From Combretum micranthum (taxonomy: Eukaryota > Streptophyta > Magnoliopsida > Myrtales > Combretaceae): a DNA stretch of 64,000 nucleotides. The stretch is taken from the NCBI GenBank assembly GCA_024138025.1, contig JAMXBD010001246.1:248001-312000 (forward strand), given 5' to 3'. The notes under the pieces are model-generated. The model made no database searches. It saw nothing but the letters and a program-made list of their open reading frames with translations, and was not told where the DNA came from. Numbering within the stretch: the first letter of the stretch is position 1; every line of letters starts with the position of its first letter. Both the position numbers and the translations under genes were made by a program. This document shows, piece by piece, positions 1 to 11,320 of this stretch.

Positions 1-300
1 AATGATGTGGTTCGTTCTGGGTTCAAGTCTTCGCTCAACTCCGGTGATGGTGAAGGGTTTTTCTTAGGAGATGGAAGGAATGAGGTTGAAGATGAAGGTC
101 TTATTGAAGGATATGAGTCTAGCTTGGTGATTGTGATGGTTAGAGCTTGGTGTTTCTCGTGGGAATTAGGCTTTATTTGAAGCGATTGAAATTTTTTTAG
201 AGAGAGAAGGGTTCTAGAGAGAGATCCCTGCTAAGAGAGTTGGTTACAGAGAAATTGAATGATGAAGAAGATATTATAACAAGGGATAGCGTAGAAAGAA
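1..300 (-). other. Possible 5' leader of a minus-strand gene running off the left edge
   Basis: Read on the minus strand, the segment is pyrimidine-rich with CTCTCT runs near 200-235, like many plant 5' leaders, and a TATA-like TTATTTATACTT lies upstream near 370-385. No ATG falls inside it on that strand, so any start codon would lie left of the window. On the plus strand the first 177 bases are stop-free, which is an alternative reading as the 3' end of an open frame. I recognise no protein in either reading, so this is weak. Confidence 0.15.
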
Positions 301-1153
301 AGAGTGATACACCAACTTGTAAAATTTGGAACGCCTAGGTTGCTATACCGCTTGTAGTATATGCGACACAAGTATAAATAAGCGTATCTTTACTTTAATA
401 TGCGATATAGTAACACTAATTTTGTTTTATATATATATTTTATATTTATGTATTTTTTTAAAAACAACACTAGACAGGTGTTTCACCCTAATAATGAGCA
501 TATAAAATATATAAGTGTGAAGTTGAAATGTAGAGGGAAAAAACCCCCATTGGGTTAAAAGTGTGTATATATAAATGTTAAATAAATCTTGTATAAAATT
601 TACTCTCTTAGCTATTTGGGAGATATTGATAAGAGTTATAAAAAATTAATCTTAGAATCTATTATATAGACAATGTAATAAAAAACGTACATAATCCTTA
701 GGGTATGCTATACTTTTAATTTCTATAGCATAGAAGTGCCATGGTGATTCCTTGGTACCATAGGGTAAGTTCCCATTTCAAAATTTATGTACCCATAATT
801 ACAAGGTTGGGATGAGTGAAACTTTTCATCCATCTTGTATGTGTCACTCTTACTACTATAAGCAAGTTGGAACTCATTTATGGTGGTAGTGTACCTACCC
901 ATCTCTTAATGGTGGATAAACCCCACTATCTTAGAATGGTTAGTTAAGGTATGATGGGATTGTTTTATTATCCAAACTTTTTTTTTTTTTTTACATTTTT
1001 ATCATTTTTTTATTAATTTAATTATTATGAATTAATTAGAATTTGATATGTATCACATCACAAAAATAATCCTAATCATATTAACTTGCCTTTAGCACCA
1101 TATAAAAAGAGGATCCACCATCATTATCCTAAGTTCCATCAAACAACCATTAA
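301..1153. other. AT-rich intergenic, nothing recognised
   Basis: No coding-like frame. A poly-T run of about 13 sits near 979-991. No repeat pairs were noticed. Confidence 0.4.
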
Positions 1154-1656
1154 ATGGGGTTAAGTTGAACTTTTTATCAAGCCTAAATTTGAGGCTCAAG
1201 ATCAACTTAGTTAGATACATGAGCTTTTATCAAGCTTAAACTTTAGTAGCTCAAGAGTTTTTGTAGCTAATGTAAAATCCAAAAGCAAAATATACAAAAT
1301 AAATATATTGACAAATTGGTAAGTTGATAATGAATAAAGATTAAGTTATGTATACATATATAGTGTTTATAAGTTGTTTTTTTTTAACTAATATATAATG
1401 TATAATATATATAATTTAAGAGCTTACTCCTATGTTTAAATGAGCTACCTTATGAGCAGGCTTAATTAGGCTCAAGCCAAAACATGGCTACCCACAAACC
1501 TAGATGAAAGCTTAAATTTGGCTCATTTAAATAAATGAATTTGAGCTTTAACTTGTTTTCTTTACTAAACAAACTAAAGTTGAATTTGAGTAACCTACGT
1601 ATAGCTAAGCTACTTCAGCTCGAGTCACTTGCGACTTGACTTGCTTGTAACCCTAC
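1154..1656. repeat. Degenerate element rich in GAGCTC/AAGCTT words
   Basis: Recurrent words of the type gagctcaagctt/ggctca make the segment partly self-complementary. The left end reads tggggttaagttgaac and the reverse complement of the right end reads tagggttacaagcaag, a plausible decayed terminal inverted repeat. It resembles in style the better preserved element at 48.7-49.3 kb and the words near 63.3-63.7 kb. No convincing target duplication was found. Confidence 0.3.
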
Positions 1657-2208
1657 CATCATATGTCCAATCTAAATAAGTTGAGCTGTATCTACAATAT
1701 TTAGCTGGTTTATTGAATAGGTGCAATGATTTGGCCTATTTATGTAGGCTAGATTAGGTTGATCTATTTAGCCTAATTGCACAACTCTAAATTTAGAATA
1801 ATACTAAAATAAATAAGATCAAGTCTTGTGTCAAATACCTAGTTGATTTAATGAATGTCGTCAAATCAAAGAGTATATTATCAATAAGTCATTATTAGAC
1901 TTCCTTATTTAACAATTTTTGATAGGCTATGGAAACAATATCCTATTGTGAAGCCTCCACTTTTGAAGAGCAAATAAGCAATTTAAGTAAAGAATAGTTT
2001 GAATCACTTAGAATTGCAAGGTCAATCCCAATACTCTCTTGTTTATCATCTATTTGACACTTACACTACATGTATGCATCACAACAACTTGATCCATGGA
2101 TCTTGTCATTTCAAGGTAATGAGTGAAATATGAGCCAGGGTTTTAGACAGTGCATGATTTTACTTTTAGTTTAGCAATATACTATAAAATATTCTTCCTT
2201 ATATAATG

Positions 2209-2520
2209 TAGAGTTAATGTCAATTTGGTATCTTAACTTTGCTCAAAATTCAATTAGGTTATTGAACTTTCAAAAGTCAATTTCAATACTGAGCAAACTT
2301 TCATGGACACTTTCGGTACCTCCATTAATAGTATTAACTCTGTTATTGACGTGGACATATAGACCAATCATGTCATAATACATGTCATCGATGTGGTATT
2401 TTTATATATTTTTCCTTATGGCATGGCAAATATTAATTTTTATATATTTTTTGATATAATTAATTTATTTCATTATAATGAAATTTTTTTATTTTTTTAA
2501 TAAAAATTTAAAATTCTTAG
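2209..2520 (+). repeat. Left arm of an inverted repeat pair (partner near 11.2-11.3 kb)
   Basis: The outer 37 bases (tagagttaatgtcaa, then tttggtatcttaactttgc) match the reverse complement of 11284-11320 with three T-for-C changes and one missing base. The inner end, like that of the partner, finishes in AT-rich sequence with an aaatttaaattctta-like string. Long inverted ends of this sort suit a Mutator-like TIR element, but no 9-bp duplication survives at the outer flanks. Confidence 0.4.
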
Positions 2521-2887
2521 CCAAGTAACATTATCAAATCGAGCCCATGACCCACTCACATTCCTACCTAAGTTACGGTTCCTTTATGGATTTCTTTCTT
2601 CAACCATTGGTTGTTCTAAATCTTATACAAGCATATTTCTTAAGGCTTCTCTGTGTGGGACTGATAAAAGGCCATCTATTCTAGAAAATATGAGCTTAAA
2701 GGAGATAAAAGAGATATTCTCGCAACTTCTTGAAGCTTTAAGCTTGCTTGCTCTTGCAAGGACTGTAGATGGCACACGGGCTCAATATTTTAGATTGTAT
2801 AGAGCATTGACTATGAAGGTTCCATCACTGAGGGTTCTAGTTATTGAAATGGAAAAAGGTGGAGTATTGAAAGATACCAAACCTTAA
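2504..2887 (+). other. 127-codon open frame, origin unknown (possible gene fragment)
   Basis: The frame is stop-free from just after TAA at 2501 to TAA at 2885-2887, unusual in such AT-rich DNA. The first ATG is at 2690 and would give 65 residues, but the open reading continues upstream through codons with ordinary-looking composition (a stretch reads KRPSILENMSLKEIKE). There is no signal peptide or recognised domain. It lies directly inside the left inverted-repeat arm. It may be a captured exon, a relic, or chance. Confidence 0.25.
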
Positions 2888-3605
2888 TAATATTTGCGCT
2901 TGGTGCCATATTCCACAATTTCACTACCTTGGTTCAAAACCCTTCGTGTTCCATTTTTATCTATTCTATTATAATTGTTTATTCTGTGTTTCCTTTTGGT
3001 GTTTCTCCAATTTTCTGGAATTCTCTAGATCCTCAAGTTAGTCTCCTTATACGAATTGAATAGCAATTTTGTACTGGATAGTTTGCAATTAATTTGAGTG
3101 TTGAGATTATAGATAGCTTGATTGTAAAGTTGATGTACTTGATAGACATGAATTATCAATGATATTAATTATTGTTTAAGTAAAATTTGGGTCTTAAGTT
3201 ATATTTTTATTTAAGAATTGATATAAAACACACTTTGCAGCAAATTGGAGAAAATGGACTCAAAACATCATCCACAGCAAGGATCATGGCTTGGTCGTCA
3301 TGAAGAAGAAAAATGATATCAGAGGCAATCCCCCCTTTGGTCACCATGATATGAAGGAGAAAATTTGCCCACAGCAAGAATCCTGTACCCCGCCACCCCG
3401 ACCCTCCTCCCCCTCCCCCTCTTTGGTCGCCCGTGCAAAGGCAGGTGATTTGGACAAAAACGAAGAACAAAGAGAATAACGACCTCTTAGTCGTCTGTGA
3501 TTCGAAGGAAAATGAAGAACAGCACAAATCACATCCTTTTGGTCGCCCGTGATTGATTTTTATGCCAAACGACATCTTTGATTTTCTTTCATTTAAGTGA
3601 CCATT
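2888..3605. other. Intergenic with a C-rich tract
   Basis: Mostly AT-rich. A strikingly C-rich tract at about 3388-3420 has repeated CCCC/CCCTCC blocks. Short open frames here, including a minus-strand one over that tract, are compositional and resemble nothing known. Confidence 0.35.
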
Positions 3606-3740
3606 GGTTGGATAAAAGATACAACTATTCATCCAAATGTTGTATTGGTTCACCAAAAGGTATAACTATTCATCCAATTATTGTATTGGTTGGCGAAAAG
3701 GTACAACTATTCATCCAAGTGTTGTACTGGTTCACGAAAA
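3606..3740. repeat. 41-bp tandem repeat, about 3.3 copies
   Basis: Three head-to-tail units of 41 bp start at 3606, 3647 and 3688, followed by a partial unit. Each begins ggtt and contains the shared core caactattcatccaa or taactattcatccaa, then a TTGTA.T ending. Units differ at several positions, so the array is not recent. Confidence 0.75.
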
Positions 3741-4798
3741 TCTGAGATTATAAAAGAGAAGGAGAAGACATCCATTAGGAGATACATAATATAAATAGAG
3801 ATAGACAGAAATTATTCGTAGATTTACAAAGATCTATATAGAGATTTATATACAAACATATATACATAAGTGTTCAGATATTTGTATCGTGAATAGGGGA
3901 GTATTATTATGTTTTCTTTCTATTTTATATCTATTGTTATGTTTTCTTATTATATCATGTATGAGTAACTATTAGGATTTATGTAGCCATAGGGTACATG
4001 TATTTCAATGAATTGTATATTTAAATGCTATATGAATTCTTAATCTCTTTAGTGTATTATTTGTTCTAATTCTAAGTAGTACACGATTTAGGATTATATC
4101 GGATTTTCATAGGATGCGATTGAGAAATCTACTCGTGGAATAGATTTACATTATAGAGAAAGATTTCCCATGATGCCTAGAGATAGGGTTGTGAAATTTT
4201 CTGCATATAATTAAATAATTACCATTGGGATAATATTTCTAAGACAATTTTAGTCAGCTGTTAACTAGGAAGAGATTCTAGTAGACAAAACTAGAATTAG
4301 GATTCAATAGACTCGAGAGAGTTATTGAACTAGTAAATGGGAAACCCCCAATTAGGAATGATTCAATAACTATGGAGTTTGTAGTACATGTTATCTAATT
4401 GGTGAAGCAAGTCTGAATTGTTATTAGTTAATTTAAATTTATTTTTTAATGCATGTTATAGTATAGTTTTAGTTGAAAATTATTTAAGTAAATTAATATT
4501 AAATCTTGATATAAATTTATTCTATTAGATAATAATTAAGAGGGTAAGTACTAGTACTTGCCGACGGCCCTAAGGAATGCAACCCTATAATCCATTCCTA
4601 TACTACAATTGATAGGTGCACTTGCCTAGTGTAAACTAGATCATATGAAAAGATCATAGGAAATAATTTATTAAAACTTGATCTAGTTAGAAAAACGCAT
4701 GTCTCTACTCTATTTTTTATTCCTAAAATAAAGCATGGTGAAGGAATATATAACAACATGCTGCGTGTTGCCCTTCCAGATGAGTTCCTTGATTGCTC
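3741..4798. other. AT-rich intergenic
   Basis: No coding frame recognised. The style (short GA/TA repeats, aaatgggaaaccccc near 4336) is that of decayed retroelement non-coding DNA, but no paired LTR was found. Confidence 0.3.
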
Positions 4799-4965
4799 AT
4801 GGATAATCATCATCAACTCTCATATTATTTTTTAGTTTTGCTTGGATGGTAGTGAAGTCTGATGAGATTACAACATAGGCAATAGGACTTATGTTGACAG
4901 TACTTGCTATCTATTATCCTAATGAGTTAATTCGGCTAGTTAACAACTTACGAGCTAAATTAGTG
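4799..4965 (+). pseudogene. 5' relic of a pectin methylesterase inhibitor-like gene
   Basis: An ATG at 4799 opens a short frame (MDNHHQLSYYFLVLLGW) that looks like a secretory signal peptide and then stops. About 70 bases later, in a shifted frame, comes NRTYVDSTC followed shortly by YPN, which is how the first cysteine helix of PMEI domains reads. A TATA-like string lies just upstream near 4745. The relic runs into the LTR element at 4966 and continues beyond it at 10606 with LKDC, so the retroelement landed inside it. Most of the domain between the two cysteine regions is missing, so the gene was already degraded or partial. Assignment of this left half is inferred from the right half. Confidence 0.4.
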
Positions 4966-5546
4966 TGTTACGGTTGTAGTCCAATATTAATGTTTTGCAA
5001 TGCGGGTCGAATTCGGAAACACGCGGACCCTATTTGGATTTAAACTATCCGAGTATATATTGAAAAGACCCCCTCTCTCTCTTGCCCTAATTGTTCTGCC
5101 TCTAGATAAGTACACTCTCTCTCACTCTCTTTTCTCTCTATGTAAACCCTCTCTCAATACTGAAACCCTAACTCTCTATCTCTAATAGACTGTATGATCT
5201 AACTATTTGTGTTTGTTGTTACAGGATCTTGTTGCTTATGATATAGACTCTTCGAGCCAGTCTCTTAGCTCCTTAACAACTCAGGTTCTCAAAAGCAGGG
5301 TAAAAACCCTTTTCTGCTTGTAATGTATTTATATTGCCCCTTCTGTTTAGATCTATAGATCTGTTATACATGCATGTTTATTATTGGATACATGTAACTT
5401 CTTTAACTAATTCCTACTGGATACAATGTATACAACTGTCCTATACAAAATATTACTGTTTTAGCCTTTTGCTAAACTAGAATGTATTATTAAGGATATA
5501 GTCCCTCATCCAGCCTGGCTGCTTCCTTGATCTTGTATTCGTAACA
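4966..5546 (-). repeat. 3' LTR of the 5.64-kb gypsy element
   Basis: This 581-bp repeat pairs with the one at 10011. By eye the two differ at roughly 25 substitutions, mostly C/T or G/A, and about 14 short indels, most of which are missing bases in this copy. This is consistent with an insertion of moderate age plus an excess of small deletions. Confidence 0.93.
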
Positions 5547-8500
5547 GTTTGCTCCCTTCTGGAAATAAAACCTTGTCCTCAAGGTTAAAATCTGGATAAA
5601 GTTGAGAAAAATTAGTCCAATCCTCCCACGATGTGTCCTCTGGCAGTAACCCACCACTGGACCAAAACTTGTTTAACCGGCTGATTATTCCTCAATATTG
5701 TCCGAACATTCAAAATAACCAACGGTTGAACTAAAGGTTGGTTATTAATAGCCTCTGGTGGTAACTCAAAAGAAAAATCATGAGTGCCTCTCGCTTTCTT
5801 AAGTAAAGAAACATGAAACACATCATGCATCCTAGAATTTAGAGGTAACTTGAGCTGATAAGCATAAGACCCAACCTTCTTGAGAACTTCAAAAGGACCA
5901 TAAAATCGCTTAGACAGTTTATGAGTCTTGTTTAAAGAAACAGAAATCTGTCTATGTGGCTGTAACTTCACATAAACGAAATCTCCAGCTTGAAGCACCA
6001 TATTTGTCCTCGTCTTATTAGCATAATATTTCATCCGCTCCTATGCTTTGACTAAATTAGCTTTGAGATTAGTCAAAAGCTCATCTCGTGACAATAACTC
6101 CTGATCTATTGCATCAAGTTTAGAAGCACCCCTCATATAAGCTGCAATAGTTGGAGGAGGTCTGCCATAAACCACCTGAAAGGGTGTAGTACCTGCCCCT
6201 TCATGGAAAGATGTTGTATGCATATTCAGCCCAAGGCAACAAAGAAACCCATTTCGTAGGACAATCCATTGTATAGCAACGTAAATACTGCTGCAATGTT
6301 CTGTTCATAACCTCTGTTTGGCCATCACTTTGAGGGTGATAGGCACTGCTAGTCAACAACTTTGTTCCACTTAAAGAGAAAAGGTCCTTCCAAAAGCGAC
6401 TCATAAAAATGGCATCTCTATCTGTGACAATAGAACGAGGAAAGCCATGCAATTTGATAACCATATGTAAAAACAAAGAAGCCACCTTAGTCGTAGTGTA
6501 ATGTGTATCTAAGGCTCCTAAATGATAATATTTAGAAAGCCTATCCACTACTACTAATATCACTGTAAAGCCTTGAGATTTTGGAAGTGAAGTAACAAAA
6601 GCCATACTTACATCTTCCCAAATTCTTTCGGAATCGGTAGAGGATTAAGTAAGCCAGCAGGATGTCTAGTGGAATATTTGACTTGTTGATAGATGTCACA
6701 AGCTCTCACAAAATTTTCCACCATAACTCTCATACCTCCCAAAAAAACTCTGAAGACAATCGCCTGAATGTCTTCAAACAACCAAAATGCCCTGAAGAAG
6801 GGGAAACATGAAACTCTGACATTAAATGAGGAATGAGAGTTGACTGAGGCACCAAAAAAATGCTGGAATTGAAATATAACAATCCATTCCTCCATGTCAA
6901 GTTATATTTGATTGGTTTTCCTTCTTCCATGGCAGAAATAATATCACAAAAACCTTGCAAAGTATGATATTCTGCCTTCAAAGTGTGAATAATGGAAAAT
7001 GTTGGCCCTGACCAAGCCAAATAAGTCCCTTCATCAGAAAACTGTCTAGACAAAGCATCAGCTATTTTATTCTCCACTCCAGCCTTATACAAAATGGTAT
7101 AATCATATCCCATTAATTTGGACAGATATTTTTGCTACTCCGGAGTCTGAATAACTTGTGTCAAAATCTTTAAGACTACAATGATCAGTCTTAATAATAA
7201 AATGAGATCCCAACACATACTGTCTCCATTTTCGCACAGCTGCCACAATAGCATACAGTTCCCTGACATAAGCTGAGGCATTCCGCAAATGAGCTGGCAT
7301 CTTCTTGCTAAAAAATGCAATAGGATGATCCTTTTATAACAAAATAACACCCACTCCTAACCCAGAAGCATCAGTCTCAATGATAAAAGTCTCCTTGAAA
7401 TTAGGCAAAGCCAAAATAGGAGCTGAAACCAAAGCTTTTTTAAGCGTCTCAAAGGCTGTCATAGCAGTCGAACTCCAATGAAAAGCATCTTTTTGTAATA
7501 AATCCGTCAAAGGACTTGCTATAGTAGCATACCCTTTGATGAAACGTCGATAATACCCAGATAATCCCAGAAAAGCTCGAAGTTGCTTGATCGAAGTCGA
7601 AATTGGCCAATTAGTAATAGCTTCAACTTTCTTAGCTTCTGGTTGTACTCCTTAATGAAACACAATATGTCCTAAGTACTCAATAGAAGACTCTCCAAAT
7701 TGACATTTGGAATGTTTCAAATAAAAAGCATGCTTTAACAAAACTTGAAGCACCTGACCCAAATGATCAATGTGATCAGACATAGTTTATTGTATACTAA
7801 AATGTCATAAAAAAAACAATAACAAATTTGCGAAGAAAGGACCTGAAAATTTTGTTCATGATACTCTGAAAAGTAGCAGGAGCATTGCTGAGTCCAAATG
7901 GCATTACAAGAAATTCATAATGCCCTTCATGTGTCCGGAATGCTGTCTTCTCAATATCATGAGGATGCATTCTAATCTGATGGTATCCTGCCCTTAAATC
8001 CAATTTCGAAAACACAGAAGCACCATATAATTCATCCAGTACTCATCAATAGTAGGAATTGGAAACTGATCCTTGATCGTAACATGATTCAAAGCACGAT
8101 AGTCGATGCAAAATCGCCATGTGCCATCCTTCTTCTTCACCAATAATACTGGAGAAGAATAGGGACTAGTGCTGTGCTGAATAATACCCTGTTGAAGCAT
8201 CTCAGTAACCTGTTTCTCAATTTCAGACTTCTGAAAATGAGGATATCGATAAGCTTTAACATTCACAGGACCCTTCCACTCTCAATATGAATCTGATGTT
8301 GGATATCTCGAAGAGGTGGCAATGATGAAGGTGCTTCAAACACCTGAGAGAATCTGCCCAACAAGATTTCTAAATCTTGATTGCTGGTGGTAGTCTCATA
8401 TGTGTTATCAACAACCTCCTGAGCCAAAAATTGAAAACAAGAGACCACTTCATCTCTTTTCATCAATCTATGAAATTGATGATGAGATATCTGAGTTAAA

Positions 8501-8830
8501 GCATCGTTTGTCCCTGTAATGTTACTAATACCCCTTGATGCATAAATTGCATAGTCAATTGACTATAATCAATTGTCACTGGTCCCAACGATTGTAACCA
8601 CTGAACCCCCAAAACCATTTCAGCTCCTTGTATAGGTAACACAAAAAAATCATCAGAAAACATAACCCTTGTACATGAAAATCAACATCTTGACATTTTC
8701 CTTGACTAAGCATTTTAGTACCATCCCCAATCAATACATTGAATTGAGGAGATGATGCGACAGTCAACCCAAATGTCGAACCACTCTACTTTGCACAAAA
8801 TTGTGCTACTACCTGAATCCACCAATATTG
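5547..8830 (-). pseudogene. pol relic: protease, RT, RNase H, integrase, chromodomain-like tail
   Basis: Read right to left on the minus strand. Retropepsin active site DSGSS is encoded at 8805-8819. RT has the [17 protein letters not shown] motif (about 8085-8140), [12 protein letters not shown] and [12 protein letters not shown]. RNase H starts near 7390 with ETDASG and includes TDHCSLK. The integrase zinc region keeps two histidines, but its CxxC reads CDIY. The integrase core has DRLSK, VTDRDAIF and QTEVMNRTL, supplying the three acidic residues. The C-terminal part has VLVQW and then, in another frame, a PEDTSWEDW string, which resembles the chromodomain of chromoviruses. At least seven frame changes and an in-frame stop in RNase H (just after VILL) break it. 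One base is missing exactly where the RT FFDD box should be (near 7808). Confidence 0.88.
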
Positions 8831-8844
8831 CTACAGCTTTATTA

Positions 8845-9998
8845 TTAATAACCCCTGAAAACGAATAGTTCTGGGAAGAGAATTGCCCGAAAGAGCATGA
8901 TAACTAATAGTACATCATCAAGTCGAACATCTGATTGTTCTAATGGCAACTCATCAGAAGATATAAAATCCATATGCTCTAACCCATCCCTATCTTCATC
9001 TGTAACTAGAAGAAGAAATTTGGCCTTACATTTGTGATTACGATGAAACTTCTCATCACAATTGTAACATAAACCTTGTTCTCTTCTAGCATTCATTTCA
9101 GCCTGAGTCAACTTTTTAAAATGAACAGTGGGTTTAAATGATGATGAACCCTGAAGCTGAGTAGAACTCTGATTAGTCATAGTCGATTTCGCAAATTGCA
9201 AAGAATTTGACCCTCCAGACACAGACTTTTGAACCGAAATTGGTTTTGGATTAAAAACAGTATCAGCAAATTTAGATTCATACATTTTCGCCAACCAAAT
9301 AGCATGAGTAATAGACGATGGTCTAGCAATCTGGACTTCACGTCGAATACTCGGTTTTAATCCAGAAACAAAACAACTCAAAAGAAAACCATCTGATAAA
9401 CCCACAGTACGAGTTGAAAGGCTTTCAAACTCCGATTGATAATCATCAACAGAACTTTTCTGAACTAACTTTGCCAAAATCCCTTGTACATCATCATATT
9501 CAGAAGGACCAAATCGAGTTTCCAAAGATTTAAGAAATTGAGACCAAGTCGAAATTTGATGATTCTGTTCCATCCATTGATACCATTTTAAAGCTTTTCC
9601 TTCAAGAGCAAAAGAAGCTATAACCAACCTCTGATCCTCAGGAACATGATGAAAATTAAAAAAATTTTGCGTCTTAAAAATCCAACCTAAAGGATCCTCA
9701 CCATCAAATTTTGGAATTTCCAATTTTAATCCTTTCAACATATTATCAATTAAAGAAGTATCCACAGAAGAACCATTAATAGGAACAGTAGAATCCACAG
9801 CATGATTCTTATCAACAGAATCCATTTTAGTATGTAAAGATTGTAAAGATGTTGACAAAGATTGCATATTCTCATGCATTTGAGCATTAGTCAATAACTG
9901 TTCTTGAAATTGGTCTTGCATTACCTTCACTGATTCGGCAATGGAAAAACCAAAGATTGCAACTTTGCAATCTCCTCTTGCGATCTGGTAGCCATACG
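8845..9998 (-). pseudogene. gag relic with CCHC zinc knuckle
   Basis: A long frame encodes a coiled-coil-like start (VMQDQFQEQLLTNAQMHENM), the retrotransposon-gag core (ALKWYQWMEQ, FGPSEYDDVQG) and a zinc knuckle CYNCDEKFHRNHKC with CX2CX4HX4C spacing. The natural start is probably the ATG at about 9995, a few bases inside the 5' LTR, but that frame meets a stop within about 24 codons. The downstream frame is shifted, so a small indel lies near 9940. The protein would coat element RNA in virus-like particles in the cytoplasm. Confidence 0.85.
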
Positions 9999-10010
9999 AA
10001 AGCACCAAAA

Positions 10011-10605
10011 TGTTACGGTTGTAGTCCAATATTAATGTTTTGCAACGCGGGTCGAATTCGGAAACACACGAACCCTATTCGGATTTAAACTATTTGAGTA
10101 TATATTGAAAAGACCCGCTCTCTCTTGCCCTAATTGTTCTGCCTCTAAGATAAGTACACTCTCTCTCACTCTCTTTTCTCTTTATGTAAACTCTCTCTCG
10201 CAATATTGAAACCCTAACTCTCTATCTCTGATAGAACTGTGTAGATCTAACTATTTGTATTTGTGCGTTACAGGATCTGTTGCTTATGATATAGAGACTC
10301 TTCGAGCTAGTCTCTTAGCTCCTTAACAACTCAGGTTCTCAAAAGCAAGGGTAAAAACCCTTTTCTGCTTGTAATGTATTTATATTGCTCCCTTCTGTTT
10401 TCAGATCTACAAATCTGTTATACATGCATGTTTATTATTGGATACAATGTAACTTCTGTAACTAATTCCTACTGGATACAACCTATATACAACTGTCTTA
10501 TACAAAATATTACTGTTTTAGCCCTTTTGCTAAACTAGTATGTATTATTAAGGAACATAGTCTCTCATCCAGCCTGGTTGCTTCCTTGATCTTGTATTCG
10601 TAACA
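10011..10605 (-). repeat. 5' LTR of the 5.64-kb gypsy element
   Basis: This 595-bp LTR is the promoter-bearing copy for the minus-strand transcript. TG...CA ends are intact and the outer end abuts the TAGTG duplication. It is slightly longer than its partner because of short indels. Confidence 0.93.
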
Positions 10606-10823
10606 TAGTGCTTAAGGACTGTGCTAAGCTGCTCGATGATGCTGCTGATAGGATCAACAACTCGATCTCCTCAATGGCAAACACAAGCTTAGTTCGGATT
10701 AATGATTTGAGGACATGGTTGAGCACTGCGACGACGGATCAAGACACGTGCTTGGACTCACTCAAAGTTTCGAACTACACACTCATTGATGAGGTTCGCA
10801 CTCTATTGCAGAACTTAACTTAG
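10606..10823 (+). pseudogene. PMEI-domain fragment (pectinesterase/pectinesterase inhibitor), 3' part
   Basis: In frame with GTG at 10608, the translation contains LKDCAKLLDDAADRINNS, INDLRTWLSTA and TTDQDTCLDSL. This is the characteristic second half of the PMEI four-helix domain, with the cysteine of LKDC and the cysteine of QDTC that normally pair in the fold. PMEI domains occur alone as apoplastic inhibitors of pectin methylesterase or as pro-regions of type-I pectinesterases. Here only about 70 codons are left, the frame ends at TAG right after the domain, and no catalytic pectinesterase follows. The 5' side is cut by the LTR element, with the matching left part at 4799-4965. It looks like a gene relic, or a fragment carried by a TIR element. 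Confidence 0.7.
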
Positions 10824-11184
10824 TTTACGTGTAATAGTTTAACCATTGTTACGAAGGTTATATCTTTGTCAAAGTCTATTGCTCCATAACCATTTTTTCT
10901 CCATCAAGAGTGGTACTAACACGCCAAAAAAGCTTCTTCCAGGCTTTGAACACTGACCTTAGCAATGTGATAGACGGAAATGACGAAAACAAGGCGAGAA
11001 GCCAAAAAACATTTGGAAGCAACATTTACAAAAAAAAAATCCAATAAAGGGCTTGTGAATGTTTTTGTTTGTATTTAGTCCCACGTGTAAGAAATTTTGA
11101 ACCCATGAAAGAATAATGGGCTTGCATCATTTGCATCATCCGCTTGAAGGGTGGATTAGAAGAATGGGCTTGGGTTTAAATAAG
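10824..11184. other. Intergenic
   Basis: No gene recognised. AT content rises towards the right, into the inverted-repeat arm. Confidence 0.35.
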
Positions 11185-11320
11185 AATTTAAATTTATTTT
11201 AGAAATAAAATAATATTAATTATAATAAAATAAAAAATTGTGATAAAAGATATAAATTTCACGCCACCAAAAGTTCATTCAGGTTGCAAAGTTGAGGTAC
11301 CAAATTTGACATTGACTCTA
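11185..11320 (-). repeat. Right arm of the inverted repeat pair (partner at 2.2 kb)
   Basis: The reverse complement of the outer end reads tagagtcaatgtcaaattt and continues ggtacctcaactttgc, matching the left arm. It is shorter than the left arm, apparently through internal deletion, but both finish in an aaatttaaattctta-like string. The flanks (tatataatg left, taatatgat right) are not a clean duplication. Confidence 0.4.

Larger units (their letters stand above)
4966..10605 (-). mobile_element. Ty3/gypsy LTR retrotransposon with chromodomain-like C-terminus, defective
   Basis: It is complete in outline: LTRs begin TGTTACGG and end CGTAACA, and a perfect 5-bp target duplication TAGTG sits at 4961-4965 and 10606-10610. 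On the minus strand the order is gag, protease, reverse transcriptase, RNase H, integrase, chromodomain-like tail, the Ty3/gypsy order. Every pol domain carries frameshifts or stops, so the element cannot encode its own machinery. The polypurine tract is the AGAAGGGAGCAAAC-type string just inside the 3' LTR (5547-5560 on the complementary strand). The primer-binding site next to the 5' LTR is not an obvious initiator-Met type. It interrupts the PMEI relic. Confidence 0.93.

Noticed and set aside
3207..3656. 149-codon minus-strand open frame
   Set aside because: It spans a C-rich low-complexity tract and a tandem repeat, contains a poly-Gly run, and shows no domain. A product of base composition.
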